This document shows, piece after piece, positions 19,514 through 28,401 of a stretch of DNA of 64,000 nucleotides. The position numbers and the translations under genes are program-made. The DNA is taken from the NCBI GenBank assembly GCA_049889095.1, contig JBLJFK010000006.1; one strand, 5' to 3'. The notes below the pieces were generated by a model. That model did no database searches and was not told the origin of the DNA. It saw only the letters and a program-made list of their open reading frames with translations. The DNA comes from Ewingella sp049889095 (lineage in GTDB: Bacteria > Pseudomonadota > Gammaproteobacteria > Enterobacterales > Enterobacteriaceae). How positions within the stretch are numbered: the first letter of the stretch is position 1; each line of letters opens with the position of its first letter.

Positions 19514-21675
19514 GCCTCATTCTCCGGTTTTTCTGCCATCTCGCGCAGGGTGACAAAGTCAGGTTTACCGCTGCCGAGTAACGGCAGAGCTTTCACCACG
19601 CGAATATCGCGCGGCACGGTGAGTTCAGGCAGCCCAAGCTCGCGGGCGGCTTTAGAGAGTGCGTCGCGGCGCAGTTCGGTATCGGTGGTAAACAACACCA
19701 GCGCTTCGCCTTTGCTGCTGTCACTACGCGAAGTCGCGGCGTGCTGGGCATCGGGCGAGGCTTTCAGTGCCAGTTGCTCTACGCTTTCAAGTGATACCAT
19801 TTCACCAGCCAATTTCGCAAAGCGCTTCACGCGGCCCTTAATGGCGCAGAAACATTGCTCATCGAGCGTGACGATATCACCGGTGTCGTACCAGCCAGCC
19901 TGCATATCGCCTTCAGCGTTTTCGGCCTGCGGTGCTTCCAGTACACCGGGATTTTCCACCCGCAGATAGCCTTTCATGATATTCGGCCCGCGCAGTTGTA
20001 AACGCCCGCCTATTTCAATCCCTGACACCTTGATCAGGCGCGCCTCCATGCCCGGCATAATGCGGCCCACGGTGTTAATTTTAGTGGACATCGGCACATT
20101 GATAGACACTACGGGCGCGCATTCCGTCACGCCATAGCCTTCCAAAATGCGGATACCGAATTTTTCCTGCCAGATTTGCTTGGTGCTTTCAGACAGCTTC
20201 TCTGCACCGGCCACCACGTAACGCAAACGGGCGAAATCATAGGGATGGGCAAAACGAGCGTAGTTGCCGAGGAACGTCGAGGTGCCAAACAGCACGGTAC
20301 AGTTCTGATCGTAAACCAGCTCCGGCACGATGCGATAATGCAGCGGACTTGGGTAGAGGAACACTCTCGCACCGGTAATAAGAGGCGTCAGCAGGCCAAC
20401 TGTCAGGCCAAAAGCGTGAAACAGCGGCAGCGAGGACATAAAGCGGTCACGCGGAGTGAAATCCGCAATAGTGCGGATTTGCTCGACGTTAGCCAGCAGG
20501 CTGGCATGGGAATGTACTACGCCCTTAGGGTTACCTTCGGAGCCCGAGGTAAACAGCACCAGCGCCGCATCGTCGGCTTTTTGTGGCAGCATCGCCCGGC
20601 GCGGGAAGATCAGGTGAAACAGGATCCACAGCTTATCTTCGGTGGTCACGGTATCTTTTAGATCTTCCAGATAGACCCATTTCGCTTCCGGGACGTTTTC
20701 CGGCAGATGCGTTAATTTGCCTTTTTCCAAAAACTGGCGCGAGGTGATAATGGTTTCAATCTTCGCCGCTTTCATCGCGCTTTTGATGCCTTTGGCACCC
20801 GCCGTATAGTTAAGCAACGCCGGAATACGGTTACGCATTGAAGCACCGAACAGCGCCGCGGCCATGATGGTGGCGTTCGGCAGCAGCATTCCGACATGTT
20901 CGCCTTCACGGGTGAAGCGTTGCAGAATACGGCTGACACCCAGGGATTTTTTCAACAGTCCCTGATAACTGTCTTCTTTGAAGGCGATGTCCGCAATGCA
21001 CGGTTTACGACGACCATAACGGGTCTGCGCAGACAGTAATGCCTGGTAGAGTGTTTCCGGCTTGCGGGTATTCATCCGCGCATCCATCATGATGTCATGC
21101 AGCTTCTGCCCGGCCAGTACACGACGTTCACGGGCGCGCGGGGCATCAGGCATCGGTACCTGCTGCGGCGGCAAAATGTTGATAGTGATTTTTGGGAACC
21201 AACGGATTTTAAAGCTGCCGAACAGACGGCCGAACGGCGTGTATTCTGCACCGTCAATGCGCACAGGTATGACAGTAGCCTGTGACTTCGCCGCCACAAA
21301 AGCGCCACCGTCGTAAATTTTCATCAGTGAACCGGTGACCGTGATGCGCCCTTCAGGGAATACCACCACCGGGCGACCCTTTTCAACTTCGCGCACCAAA
21401 CGTTTAATCGCCATCGGCTTGGTCGGATCCAGTGGCACGAAGTCGACGTAAGGTTTCAGCCACTGCATATACCAACTGTTGGTAATGCTGGAATAGACTG
21501 CAAACACCGGCTTGACCGGCAGGAAAAGCACCAACAGCACGCCGTCGATAAACGAAACATGGTTCGGTGTGATCAGCAATCTTGGATAATCAAAATTGGC
21601 GTTGGCAGGCGTGACCGTGACGCGAAATGCCAGGCGGAACAGCAGCCTGAAAAACCGAAACAGAAAGTTGTACAT
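19510..21675 (-). CDS. aas: Bifunctional 2-acyl-glycerophosphoethanolamine acyltransferase / acyl-ACP synthetase
   Basis: An inner-membrane enzyme that activates fatty acid onto ACP and re-acylates lysophosphatidylethanolamine. The 721 residues comprise an N-terminal PlsC-type acyltransferase (HX4D as NHVSFID, His39 and Asp44; FPEGRIT near 115) and a C-terminal AMP-binding adenylation domain (VLFTSGSEGNPKGVVHSH near 375, LEGYGVTECAPVVS, GWYDTGDIV, and the C-terminal Lys segment LLGSGKPDF). I chose the ATG at 21675 because AAGGAG lies 9 bases upstream. Confidence 0.96.
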   Translation of the reverse strand: MYNFLFRFFRLLFRLAFRVTVTPANANFDYPRLLITPNHVSFIDGVLLVLFLPVKPVFAVYSSITNSWYMQWLKPYVDFVPLDPTKPMAIKRLVREVEKGRPVVVFPEGRITVTGSLMKIYDGGAFVAAKSQATVIPVRIDGAEYTPFGRLFGSFKIRWFPKITINILPPQQVPMPDAPRARERRVLAGQKLHDIMMDARMNTRKPETLYQALLSAQTRYGRRKPCIADIAFKEDSYQGLLKKSLGVSRILQRFTREGEHVGMLLPNATIMAAALFGASMRNRIPALLNYTAGAKGIKSAMKAAKIETIITSRQFLEKGKLTHLPENVPEAKWVYLEDLKDTVTTEDKLWILFHLIFPRRAMLPQKADDAALVLFTSGSEGNPKGVVHSHASLLANVEQIRTIADFTPRDRFMSSLPLFHAFGLTVGLLTPLITGARVFLYPSPLHYRIVPELVYDQNCTVLFGTSTFLGNYARFAHPYDFARLRYVVAGAEKLSESTKQIWQEKFGIRILEGYGVTECAPVVSINVPMSTKINTVGRIMPGMEARLIKVSGIEIGGRLQLRGPNIMKGYLRVENPGVLEAPQAENAEGDMQAGWYDTGDIVTLDEQCFCAIKGRVKRFAKLAGEMVSLESVEQLALKASPDAQHAATSRSDSSKGEALVLFTTDTELRRDALSKAARELGLPELTVPRDIRVVKALPLLGSGKPDFVTLREMAEKPENEA

Positions 21676-21815
21676 CGGAGCCATCTCCTTATGAGCCATC
21701 CCTGATTCTGAAAGAAAAAAGGTTAAGGAAACAGCATACTATAGGAGAGAGGCGTTTTACGACGGATAGGAGATAGTTTAGGAAAGTCCCGCATTCAGCG
21801 ATGCTGAAAAAAGGC

Positions 21816-21909
21816 AAAAAAAAACCTACGCATCCGCGTAGGTTGGTGCAAATCTAATCGGTATCAACATACAAAGTACGTTGATGATTCACCAATCAAT
21901 ACCTCTGGG
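21816..21909 (-). ncRNA. omr: OmrA/OmrB-family small regulatory RNA
   Basis: A minus-strand sRNA of about 94 nt in the aas-galR interval, the site of omrA and omrB in E. coli. The 5' end CCCAGAGGTATTGATTGGTG is the conserved Omr seed that pairs with mRNAs such as ompT, cirA, fecA and csgD. The 3' end is a perfect terminator, AACCTACGC/GCGTAGGTT with loop GGAT, followed by nine T. A possible -10 (TAAATT) lies about 8 bases before the 5' end. Only one copy is seen here, where E. coli has two in tandem. The family is known to be OmpR-controlled and Hfq-dependent; OmpR sites were not resolved here. Confidence 0.92.
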
Positions 21910-22044
21910 ATGTTCAATTTAGCCGCTTTGCCTTATTCCCAGCCAGCAAGTAATCGCAACATAATCCCGCAAAGTGTAACCAGTGGTGAAAAACTGCCTG
22001 TATTCAGTCATTAATGACACATCAGGCAGTAACCCGATAAAATC

Positions 22045-24309
22045 TTATGGATTTATGCTGGCAACCTCGACCAGACAGCTCATCGCGTTCGGCCCCTGAG
22101 TCAGTGGCGAAGTACCGATATCTAACGTCAGCACGTTGGGGTTACCCGCCTGTTCAGTCTCCTGCCATTTGCCACCAAAGCCGGGGTCAAACCATGCACC
22201 GGTCGCCATCAGTACCACGCCACGGGTGATCCCGTCATTGATCGATACGCCCGCCAGACAGCTACCGCGATCGTTGGAGACTTTCACCAGCGCGCCATTT
22301 TGTAGCCCGCGCCCGGCTGCGTCGTCCGGGTGCATCATCAACGTTTCTTTGCCTGCCGTTTTATTCGACTGCGCCAGCGGGGATTGATCCAGCTGGCTGT
22401 GCAGACGATCTTTCGGCTGAATAGAAATCAGGTGCAGCGGCCACTGTTTCGCGGTGTCAGACCCCAACCACTCCACCGGCGGTTTCCACTCAGGATGACC
22501 GGCGAAATCGTGGTAACCGTAGCTGGCGATTTTCTCGGAGAACAGCTCAATTTTGCCGCTCTGCGTGCCGAGCGGATTCGCACGCGGGCTTTTACGAAAC
22601 GCCTCGAAGAACACGAAATCTTTCTGCGGCATCGGCAACTCGACAAAGCCACGCTCCCAGAAGCTTTCAAAATCCGGCCACTCTACGCCGGTGCCGTTCT
22701 GCGCTTCACCGCATTTTTGGTAAATATGACGCAGCCAGGCATCTTCGTCGCGGCCCTGCGTGAACTGCTCGCGGTAGCCCAGACGCTCAGCCAGATCGGC
22801 AAATATGTCGAAGTCATTGCGCGCCTGATGCTGCGGCGCAATCGCCTGATGCATCGCCAGCACGAAGCGGTCACGGGACGAACCACCAATGTCATTACGT
22901 TCAAGCGTGGTGGTAGCCGGTAACACGATATCCGCCATTTTAGCGGCCGGTGTCCAGACATTATCCTGCACAATCACAGTGTCCGGTTTCTGCCACCCTT
23001 CCACCAGCCGGTTGAGCTGCTGATGATGATGGAACGGATTGCCACCTGACCAGTGCACCAGATGGATATCCGGGTAGTTCAGCGTTTCTCCCTGAAACTC
23101 ATACGGCTGACCGGGGTTGAGCAACATGTCGCTGATACGCGCCACCGGGATCGACAAACCGGATGGGTTTGGCCCGGCGCTGACCGCCGGCCCCGGCGTG
23201 TCAAAGCGAGGATTACCGACGCTATTCATCGAACCATGACCAAATGAGAAGCCACCGCCCGGCAGACCGACCTGCCCAAGCATGGCTGAAAGGGCAATCA
23301 TCATCCAGTAAGGCTGCTCGCCGCGATGGGCGCGCTGAACTGAGTATGAACAAGTAATGAAGCTACGCACGCCAATGAGCTGCTGCGCCAGCCGGGCGAT
23401 ACGCTCTGCCGGAATGCCGGTGATCTGGCTTGCCCACTCCGGCGTTTTTGCCACGCCGTCAGTTTTGCCCTGCAGATAGGCCGCCAGTTGTGGATATCCA
23501 ACGCAGTGGCTGGCGAGGAAGACGTCGTCCTGAGCACCCTGGCGCTGAATTTCGAAGGCTACCGCCATCATCAGCGCGGCATCCGTATTAGGACGAATAG
23601 GGATCCACTCAGCATTGAGAAATGCCGGGCAGTCATCGCGCATGGGGCTGATATTAATCACTGGCGTACCTTTCTTCGCCAACTGCTCAAGCGCCGGTTT
23701 CAGCGTGTGCTCAACGGCACCGCCGGACGCCACCTGAGCATTTTTCAACGCCAGGCCACCAAAGGCCAACAGGATCTCCGCGTTGTCCACCACGCTCGGC
23801 CACGATGTAACGCGTCCGGTCATAGGTGTAAAAGTACCAATCACGTAAGGAAGGAAAAATTGCGCCGAGCCCCAGCTGTAATTGCCCTGCTGATCCACAC
23901 CGCCACCGCCGGCAAAATAAAAACGTCGCACCAGAGATCGCGCATGATGAAGACGACCTGCGGAAGACCAGCCATATGAACCGTTGAAAATACCGGATGC
24001 GCCATAGCGATCCCGCACGCGTTTGTTCTCTTCCGCCACCAGATCCAGCGCCAGATCCCAGTCCACTTCGACAAAATCTTCTTTACCACGCAGCGTACGA
24101 TCGCTGTTTTCACGCTTTTGAAGCCACGAACGGCGCACCGCCGGTTTGCGGATACGTTTATCAGAATAAACCAGCGGGACGATGGAGTCGAGCAAGGGAG
24201 AAGGGTCTGCATCCGCAGAGTGAGGCTCACAGCGGATTAAGCGCCCGTCTTCAACCACGGCGGTGTAGGCTCCCCAGTGGGCCAATTGCGGATAGCGTTT
24301 GATTGTCAT
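22045..24309 (-). CDS. BisC/TorA-type molybdopterin oxidoreductase (probable biotin or methionine sulfoxide reductase)
   Basis: A 754-residue enzyme of the DMSO-reductase family without an N-terminal Cys cluster or Tat signal, so cytoplasmic like BisC (E. coli 777). The molybdenum-ligand serine is probably Ser116 in GSYGWSSAGRLHHA. Bis-MGD binding segments follow, for example WSGGNPFHHHQQLNRL and NVWTPAAKMADIVLPATTTLERND, and a C-terminal molydopterin-dinucleotide-binding domain (VKVSNDRGSCLAGVSI). I chose the ATG at 24309 because AGAGAA precedes it; an upstream reading adds ten unsupported residues. It is divergent from galR. Likely substrates are sulfoxides or N-oxides; the exact one is not readable. 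Confidence 0.82.
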   Translation of the reverse strand: MTIKRYPQLAHWGAYTAVVEDGRLIRCEPHSADADPSPLLDSIVPLVYSDKRIRKPAVRRSWLQKRENSDRTLRGKEDFVEVDWDLALDLVAEENKRVRDRYGASGIFNGSYGWSSAGRLHHARSLVRRFYFAGGGGVDQQGNYSWGSAQFFLPYVIGTFTPMTGRVTSWPSVVDNAEILLAFGGLALKNAQVASGGAVEHTLKPALEQLAKKGTPVINISPMRDDCPAFLNAEWIPIRPNTDAALMMAVAFEIQRQGAQDDVFLASHCVGYPQLAAYLQGKTDGVAKTPEWASQITGIPAERIARLAQQLIGVRSFITCSYSVQRAHRGEQPYWMMIALSAMLGQVGLPGGGFSFGHGSMNSVGNPRFDTPGPAVSAGPNPSGLSIPVARISDMLLNPGQPYEFQGETLNYPDIHLVHWSGGNPFHHHQQLNRLVEGWQKPDTVIVQDNVWTPAAKMADIVLPATTTLERNDIGGSSRDRFVLAMHQAIAPQHQARNDFDIFADLAERLGYREQFTQGRDEDAWLRHIYQKCGEAQNGTGVEWPDFESFWERGFVELPMPQKDFVFFEAFRKSPRANPLGTQSGKIELFSEKIASYGYHDFAGHPEWKPPVEWLGSDTAKQWPLHLISIQPKDRLHSQLDQSPLAQSNKTAGKETLMMHPDDAAGRGLQNGALVKVSNDRGSCLAGVSINDGITRGVVLMATGAWFDPGFGGKWQETEQAGNPNVLTLDIGTSPLTQGPNAMSCLVEVASINP

Positions 24310-24537
24310 GTTGTTCTCTGATGGGATTATTATAGGCAAGTGAATAACGTTAAAAATAGCATTGGGGGCAGTCTGAACTCAAAGCACAAATATCGATAAT
24401 CACTCAGTTTTGCAGGTAAAGCGGCTGTCAATCAGCCCTTGGCTGTCGAGTGCCTGATCCACAAAATATTGTCTTGCATCACAAAGTTGCGATCTGCACC
24501 CCTTGCCCCACCGCGCTTTGTCCGCAAAACTGATAAT

Positions 24538-24549
24538 GTAAACGCTTAC
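24538..24549. promoter_or_regulatory. Candidate GalR/LacI-type operator
   Basis: The near-perfect dyad GTAAACGCTTAC lies 25 bases before the galR ATG and between the divergent bisC-like gene and galR. It fits the GalR/GalS half-site pattern GTAANCGNTTAC. I infer autoregulation of galR and possibly an effect on the neighbouring oxidoreductase. Confidence 0.65.
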
Positions 24550-24573
24550 CCTCACACAAATTTCGGACGTGTA

Positions 24574-25578
24574 ATGGCTACCATCAAAGATGTTGCAAAA
24601 CTGGCAGGTGTCTCCGTTGCGACGGTTTCACGCGTGATTAATCACTCCCCCAAGGCCAGTGACAGCTCGCGTGAAGCGGTGCAGAGCGCAATGCAACATC
24701 TGCAATATCATCCCAATGCCAATGCCCGGGCGCTGGCGCAGCAATCCACTGAAACCCTCGGCCTGATTGTCGCGGATGTCTCAGACCCCTTCTTCGGTGC
24801 CATGGTAAAAGCAGTGGAACAGGTGGCCTATGCCACCGGCAATTTTCTGCTGATCGGCAACGGTTACCACAATGTCGAGAAAGAGCGTCAGGCGATCGAG
24901 CAGTTGATCCGTCACCGCTGTGCAGCACTGGTGGTCCACGCCAAAATGTTGCCCGACGACGAACTGCAAAGCCTGATGCAACAGATCCCTGGTATGGTGC
25001 TGGTTAACCGAACGCTGCCTAATTTCGAACAACGCTGCGTGGCCCTTGATGACCGTCACGGCTCCTGGCTGGCGACTCGCCATCTGATCCAAAGCGGCCA
25101 CCAGCGCATTGCCATTTTGTGCTCCAATCACGGTATTTCCGATGCTAAAGACCGCCTGCAAGGCTATCTCGACGCCCTGAGAGAGCACAATATTCCGGTC
25201 GACGACAAACTGATCGCCTACGGTGAGCCTGACGAAATTGGCGGGGAACAGGCAATGGCGGATCTCCTCGGATTAGGGCGCAGCTTCACCGCAGTGACTT
25301 GCTATAACGACTCTATGGCCGCCGGTGCGCTGTCGGTGTTAAGTGATAACAGCATTGATGTGCCAGGAGAGATCTCATTGATTGGTTTTGATGACGTGCT
25401 GATTTCCCGCTACCTGCGCCCGCGCTTGACCACGATTCGTTATCCGGTGGTGGCCATGGCAAATCAGGCTGCACAGCTGGCCCTCGCCTTAGCTAAAGGT
25501 CAGCCGCTGCCAGAAACGACCCATATGTTCAGCCCGACGTTAGTGCGCCGACACTCGGTGACCGGCCCGGCGACCTAA
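24574..25578 (+). CDS. galR: Galactose operon repressor GalR
   Basis: A LacI-family repressor of 334 residues (E. coli 343). The start MATIKDVAKLAGVSVATVSRVIN is the classic helix-turn-helix and hinge, with NPNANARALAQQSTETLG at 50-65. A periplasmic-binding-type effector domain follows (VADVSDPFFGAMVKAVEQ, CYNDSMAAGAL, LIGFDDVLISRY). I chose the ATG at 24574; the longer upstream reading is not LacI-like. Neighbouring aas/omr and lysA support galR rather than another LacI member. Confidence 0.88.
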   Translation: MATIKDVAKLAGVSVATVSRVINHSPKASDSSREAVQSAMQHLQYHPNANARALAQQSTETLGLIVADVSDPFFGAMVKAVEQVAYATGNFLLIGNGYHNVEKERQAIEQLIRHRCAALVVHAKMLPDDELQSLMQQIPGMVLVNRTLPNFEQRCVALDDRHGSWLATRHLIQSGHQRIAILCSNHGISDAKDRLQGYLDALREHNIPVDDKLIAYGEPDEIGGEQAMADLLGLGRSFTAVTCYNDSMAAGALSVLSDNSIDVPGEISLIGFDDVLISRYLRPRLTTIRYPVVAMANQAAQLALALAKGQPLPETTHMFSPTLVRRHSVTGPAT

Positions 25579-25649
25579 ATACACGTCCTGCTTCAGGCGA
25601 CAAAGGCGTTGGCTGCAACGCGACTAAGTTCAGACGTAGCAGCTCTACG

Positions 25650-26423
25650 TCAAACCATCTTGCCCTGAAAAATCGGCACCGATTCAAACAAATAACCATC
25701 GAACTCCGGCGCGTCCACGTCGGAGAGTTCCATCAGGGTGTTTTTGACGTTCTCCAGATGTTGCCAGGTAGCCTCATACGAGCCCATGACATCGCGACGG
25801 CGCAGCGCAGCCAGAATATTTTGGTGATCAGCCAGCCATTTCAACCGGTAGCCCCGAGTCGCGATGTGGCTATGTAACTGCTTCCACAGCGGGCTGGAAT
25901 CCCGATGCAACCAGATATTTTTCACTGAGTCGAGCAGCATCTGGTTTTGTGTCGCGCCCGCAACCAGCAGATGAAACAGGCGGTCGTTATCGCCGCTTTC
26001 GTCATTTGCAACAATCGCGCTCTGCTCTTGTTCTAGCGTGCGCCGCAGGTTTTCGATGTCATTTTTGGTCGCCATTTTGGCGGCAAAGGCGGCGATATTA
26101 CTCTCAAGCAACTGCCGCGCCTGTAAAATCTCAAAGGGTCCGATCTGGCCCTGATAAAGTAGGTCGTCTTCCCCCTCTTCTGCCGAAGGAATGCGGATCA
26201 CATACACGCCAGATCCTTGACGGATATCCACCGTCCCTTCCAGCTCCAACATCAGCAAGGCTTCACGCACAATGGTCCGGCTGACACCGTAGGTTTCTGC
26301 CATATTACGTTCAGGCGGTAAACGCGAGCCAATAGCAAAATGCCCCTGCTGAATTTTCTCCCGCAGGTCATGCCCTATTTCCTGATACTGTTTTCGCTCT
26401 TGCGGCACCGCGCCCTTTTCCAC
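25650..26423 (-). CDS. GntR (FadR subfamily) regulator, ExuR/UxuR-like, of the beta-glucoside PTS locus
   Basis: A 257-residue transcription factor. The N-terminal winged helix (YQEIGHDLREKIQQGHFAIG, then SRLPPERNMAETYGVSRTIV) is followed by a FadR-type all-helical effector domain (GPFEILQARQLLESNIAAFA). The whole protein resembles E. coli ExuR. It is last in a minus-strand run EIIC-glucosidase-EIIB-regulator. Sites resembling the ExuR/UxuR consensus (TTGGTATACCAA) occur in front of the PTS genes at 29905-30015, which ties it to local control. The start is GTG at 26423, preceded by AAGGTGG. The effector is probably a phosphorylated sugar, not hexuronate; this is inference from context. Confidence 0.82.
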   Translation of the reverse strand: MEKGAVPQERKQYQEIGHDLREKIQQGHFAIGSRLPPERNMAETYGVSRTIVREALLMLELEGTVDIRQGSGVYVIRIPSAEEGEDDLLYQGQIGPFEILQARQLLESNIAAFAAKMATKNDIENLRRTLEQEQSAIVANDESGDNDRLFHLLVAGATQNQMLLDSVKNIWLHRDSSPLWKQLHSHIATRGYRLKWLADHQNILAALRRRDVMGSYEATWQHLENVKNTLMELSDVDAPEFDGYLFESVPIFQGKMV

Positions 26424-26593
26424 ACTTCCACCTTAATACCCAAAAAATGATTGTATTCCCTGTTCAGGAATGCCAAAGGCGATATTGTCGCAGCCCGTTT
26501 GGATGGGGCCAGCGCACAACCTCGCAGCAGACATGCAGTAAGTGTGAGAGTGAGCGCAGCCCGAGTTAAAAAGGGCAAGTCGATAGCCTCCGG

Positions 26594-26911
26594 CTAGGAT
26601 AGCAAATTCAAAGCCTGATCCAGTACTTTCGCGCCATTCAACGTACCATAAGCAACCGAATCTATGATGGCGATCGGGATGTTGTAGTGATCCGTAAGTT
26701 TTTTATTTTCCGTCAACTTGAAACGCACTTGCGGACCCAGCAGCACCGCCACGACGTCCTGCGCATATTGCTCCAGCTCATCGCGTAATTCTTGTTCAGG
26801 AATGGCGTAGATTTTGTATTCCAGACCGCGCACAGCGGCCTCTTTTTCCATTTTGGTAACCACCAGCGAAGTGGACATGCCTGCCGAACAGGCCAATATG
26901 ATGCGTTTCAT
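26594..26911 (-). CDS. PTS lactose/cellobiose-family EIIB component
   Basis: A 105-residue cytoplasmic phosphocarrier. The phosphorylation site is Cys8 in MKRIILACSAGMSTS, the hallmark P-loop of the Lac/Cel EIIB family. It accepts phosphate from EIIA and phosphorylates the incoming beta-glucoside in EIIC. It follows the glucosidase gene by 13 bases and belongs to the operon starting at 29757. Confidence 0.92.
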   Translation of the reverse strand: MKRIILACSAGMSTSLVVTKMEKEAAVRGLEYKIYAIPEQELRDELEQYAQDVVAVLLGPQVRFKLTENKKLTDHYNIPIAIIDSVAYGTLNGAKVLDQALNLLS

Positions 26912-26924
26912 GCGCTTTCCTTAG

Positions 26925-28361
26925 TTATTTTTCTTCGTCGTCCAGCGTGAATGACAACACGCCAGATTCGCTCAGTGATTTAAACCAGTACGATGATTTT
27001 TTCTGGCGGCGATCGCGCTTATCATCAAGATCAATTTCAATCAGGCCATAGCGATTTTTAAAGGCGTTCATGGGCGACACGTTATCGGTAAAGGCCCACA
27101 GCATATAACCGAGGCAGTTTGCCCCTTCTTCACGGGCTTTCAGCGCCCAATAAAGATGTTCAGCGACAAACTCAATGCGGTAATCGTCCTGAATTTCGCC
27201 ACTGGCCGCGTCGCGAAATCTTCCTTCGTTTTCGATACCGATCCCATTTTCAGCAACAAACCACGGAATATTGCCGTACTCCGTTTTTATGCGCATCGCC
27301 ATGTCATACACAATGTTCGGATATATTTCCCAGCCCCGAGACGTATTCATCCTGCGTCCCGGCAGTTCGAAATGTTCATAATAAAAAGCCGGGTGGAATG
27401 GCGTCTGTTTATTCCATTCTCGGCTCGGGGCTTTTACGCGGTGTGGGTAATAAAGATTAATACCCACCTCATCGACGGTGTTATTACGGATGACCGCCAG
27501 TTCCTGCTCTGAATAATCGAAATGCACCTGGTGCTTTTCGAGTAAATCGAGCAATTCCTGCGGGTATTCTCCTTTGATCATCGGATCTAAAAATACGCGG
27601 TTATAAAACAGATCGTATAAATGCGCCGCTTGTTGATCGTGCGCTGACGACGAGCGAGCGTAGGTCACTTCAGGATTGAGGATCACGCCGATGCTACCGT
27701 GGGTGTCATAACCCTGACGGCGAAACAGTTCGATCACTTTGGCGGTAGCCAGCACTTTGTGGTGATTCCACTGCATCCATTTCGCGGTGTTCTGCTCGAA
27801 TGGCCAGCGGATGGCATCCAGATAAACGCGCGTCTGCACCACCACTGGCTCGTTAAACGTAAACCAGCGGCTGACTTTACCGGCAAAACGTTCAAACACT
27901 TTTCCGGCATACAGCACGAACAACTCGACGACTTTCTTCGAACTCCAGCCGTCATATTTTTCAAGCAAATAAGCCGGGAGTTCATAGTGTTCGAGACACA
28001 GCATCGGTTCTATACCGTTGTGCTTCATCTCATCAAGGTAGTTATCAATGTATGCAGCATACTCTTCATCGACGGTGCCGAGTTCATAGTCAGTAAGAAA
28101 GCGTGACCAGTTGATCGACGTACGGTAATGCGTCAGGCCGCTGGCCTTCATCAGGGCCACATCTTCTTTATAACGGTTATAAAAATCCGTGGCTTTTGCC
28201 GGACCATAACCGTTATGCCAGACATGGCGATGATTTTTGTACCACAGGTCAAGATATGAATCTTGTCCGGATTTTTTACCGCACCAGCCTTCGGTTTGCC
28301 AGGCAGATGCTGCAGCGCCCAGGATAAAGCCGTCAGGGATGGCAATAGAAACCTTACTCAT
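26925..28361 (-). CDS. GH1 6-phospho-beta-glucosidase
   Basis: A cytoplasmic glycoside hydrolase family 1 enzyme of 478 residues that cleaves phosphorylated beta-glucosides delivered by the PTS. The acid/base Glu is in WFTFNEPVV and the nucleophile Glu in WFVAENGIGIENEG. The loop DNVSPMNAFKNRYG keeps Ser and Lys residues placed as in 6-phospho-specific members. I chose the ATG at 28361 because AGGAGG lies 6-7 bases upstream; the preceding GTG is less well placed. It lies between EIIC and EIIB in one operon. Cellobiose, arbutin or salicin are plausible substrates. Confidence 0.9.
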   Translation of the reverse strand: MSKVSIAIPDGFILGAAASAWQTEGWCGKKSGQDSYLDLWYKNHRHVWHNGYGPAKATDFYNRYKEDVALMKASGLTHYRTSINWSRFLTDYELGTVDEEYAAYIDNYLDEMKHNGIEPMLCLEHYELPAYLLEKYDGWSSKKVVELFVLYAGKVFERFAGKVSRWFTFNEPVVVQTRVYLDAIRWPFEQNTAKWMQWNHHKVLATAKVIELFRRQGYDTHGSIGVILNPEVTYARSSSAHDQQAAHLYDLFYNRVFLDPMIKGEYPQELLDLLEKHQVHFDYSEQELAVIRNNTVDEVGINLYYPHRVKAPSREWNKQTPFHPAFYYEHFELPGRRMNTSRGWEIYPNIVYDMAMRIKTEYGNIPWFVAENGIGIENEGRFRDAASGEIQDDYRIEFVAEHLYWALKAREEGANCLGYMLWAFTDNVSPMNAFKNRYGLIEIDLDDKRDRRQKKSSYWFKSLSESGVLSFTLDDEEK

Positions 28362-28401
28362 CACTTTCCTCCTTTCGTCTTTACTTCATTAAGTTATGCA
28401 A

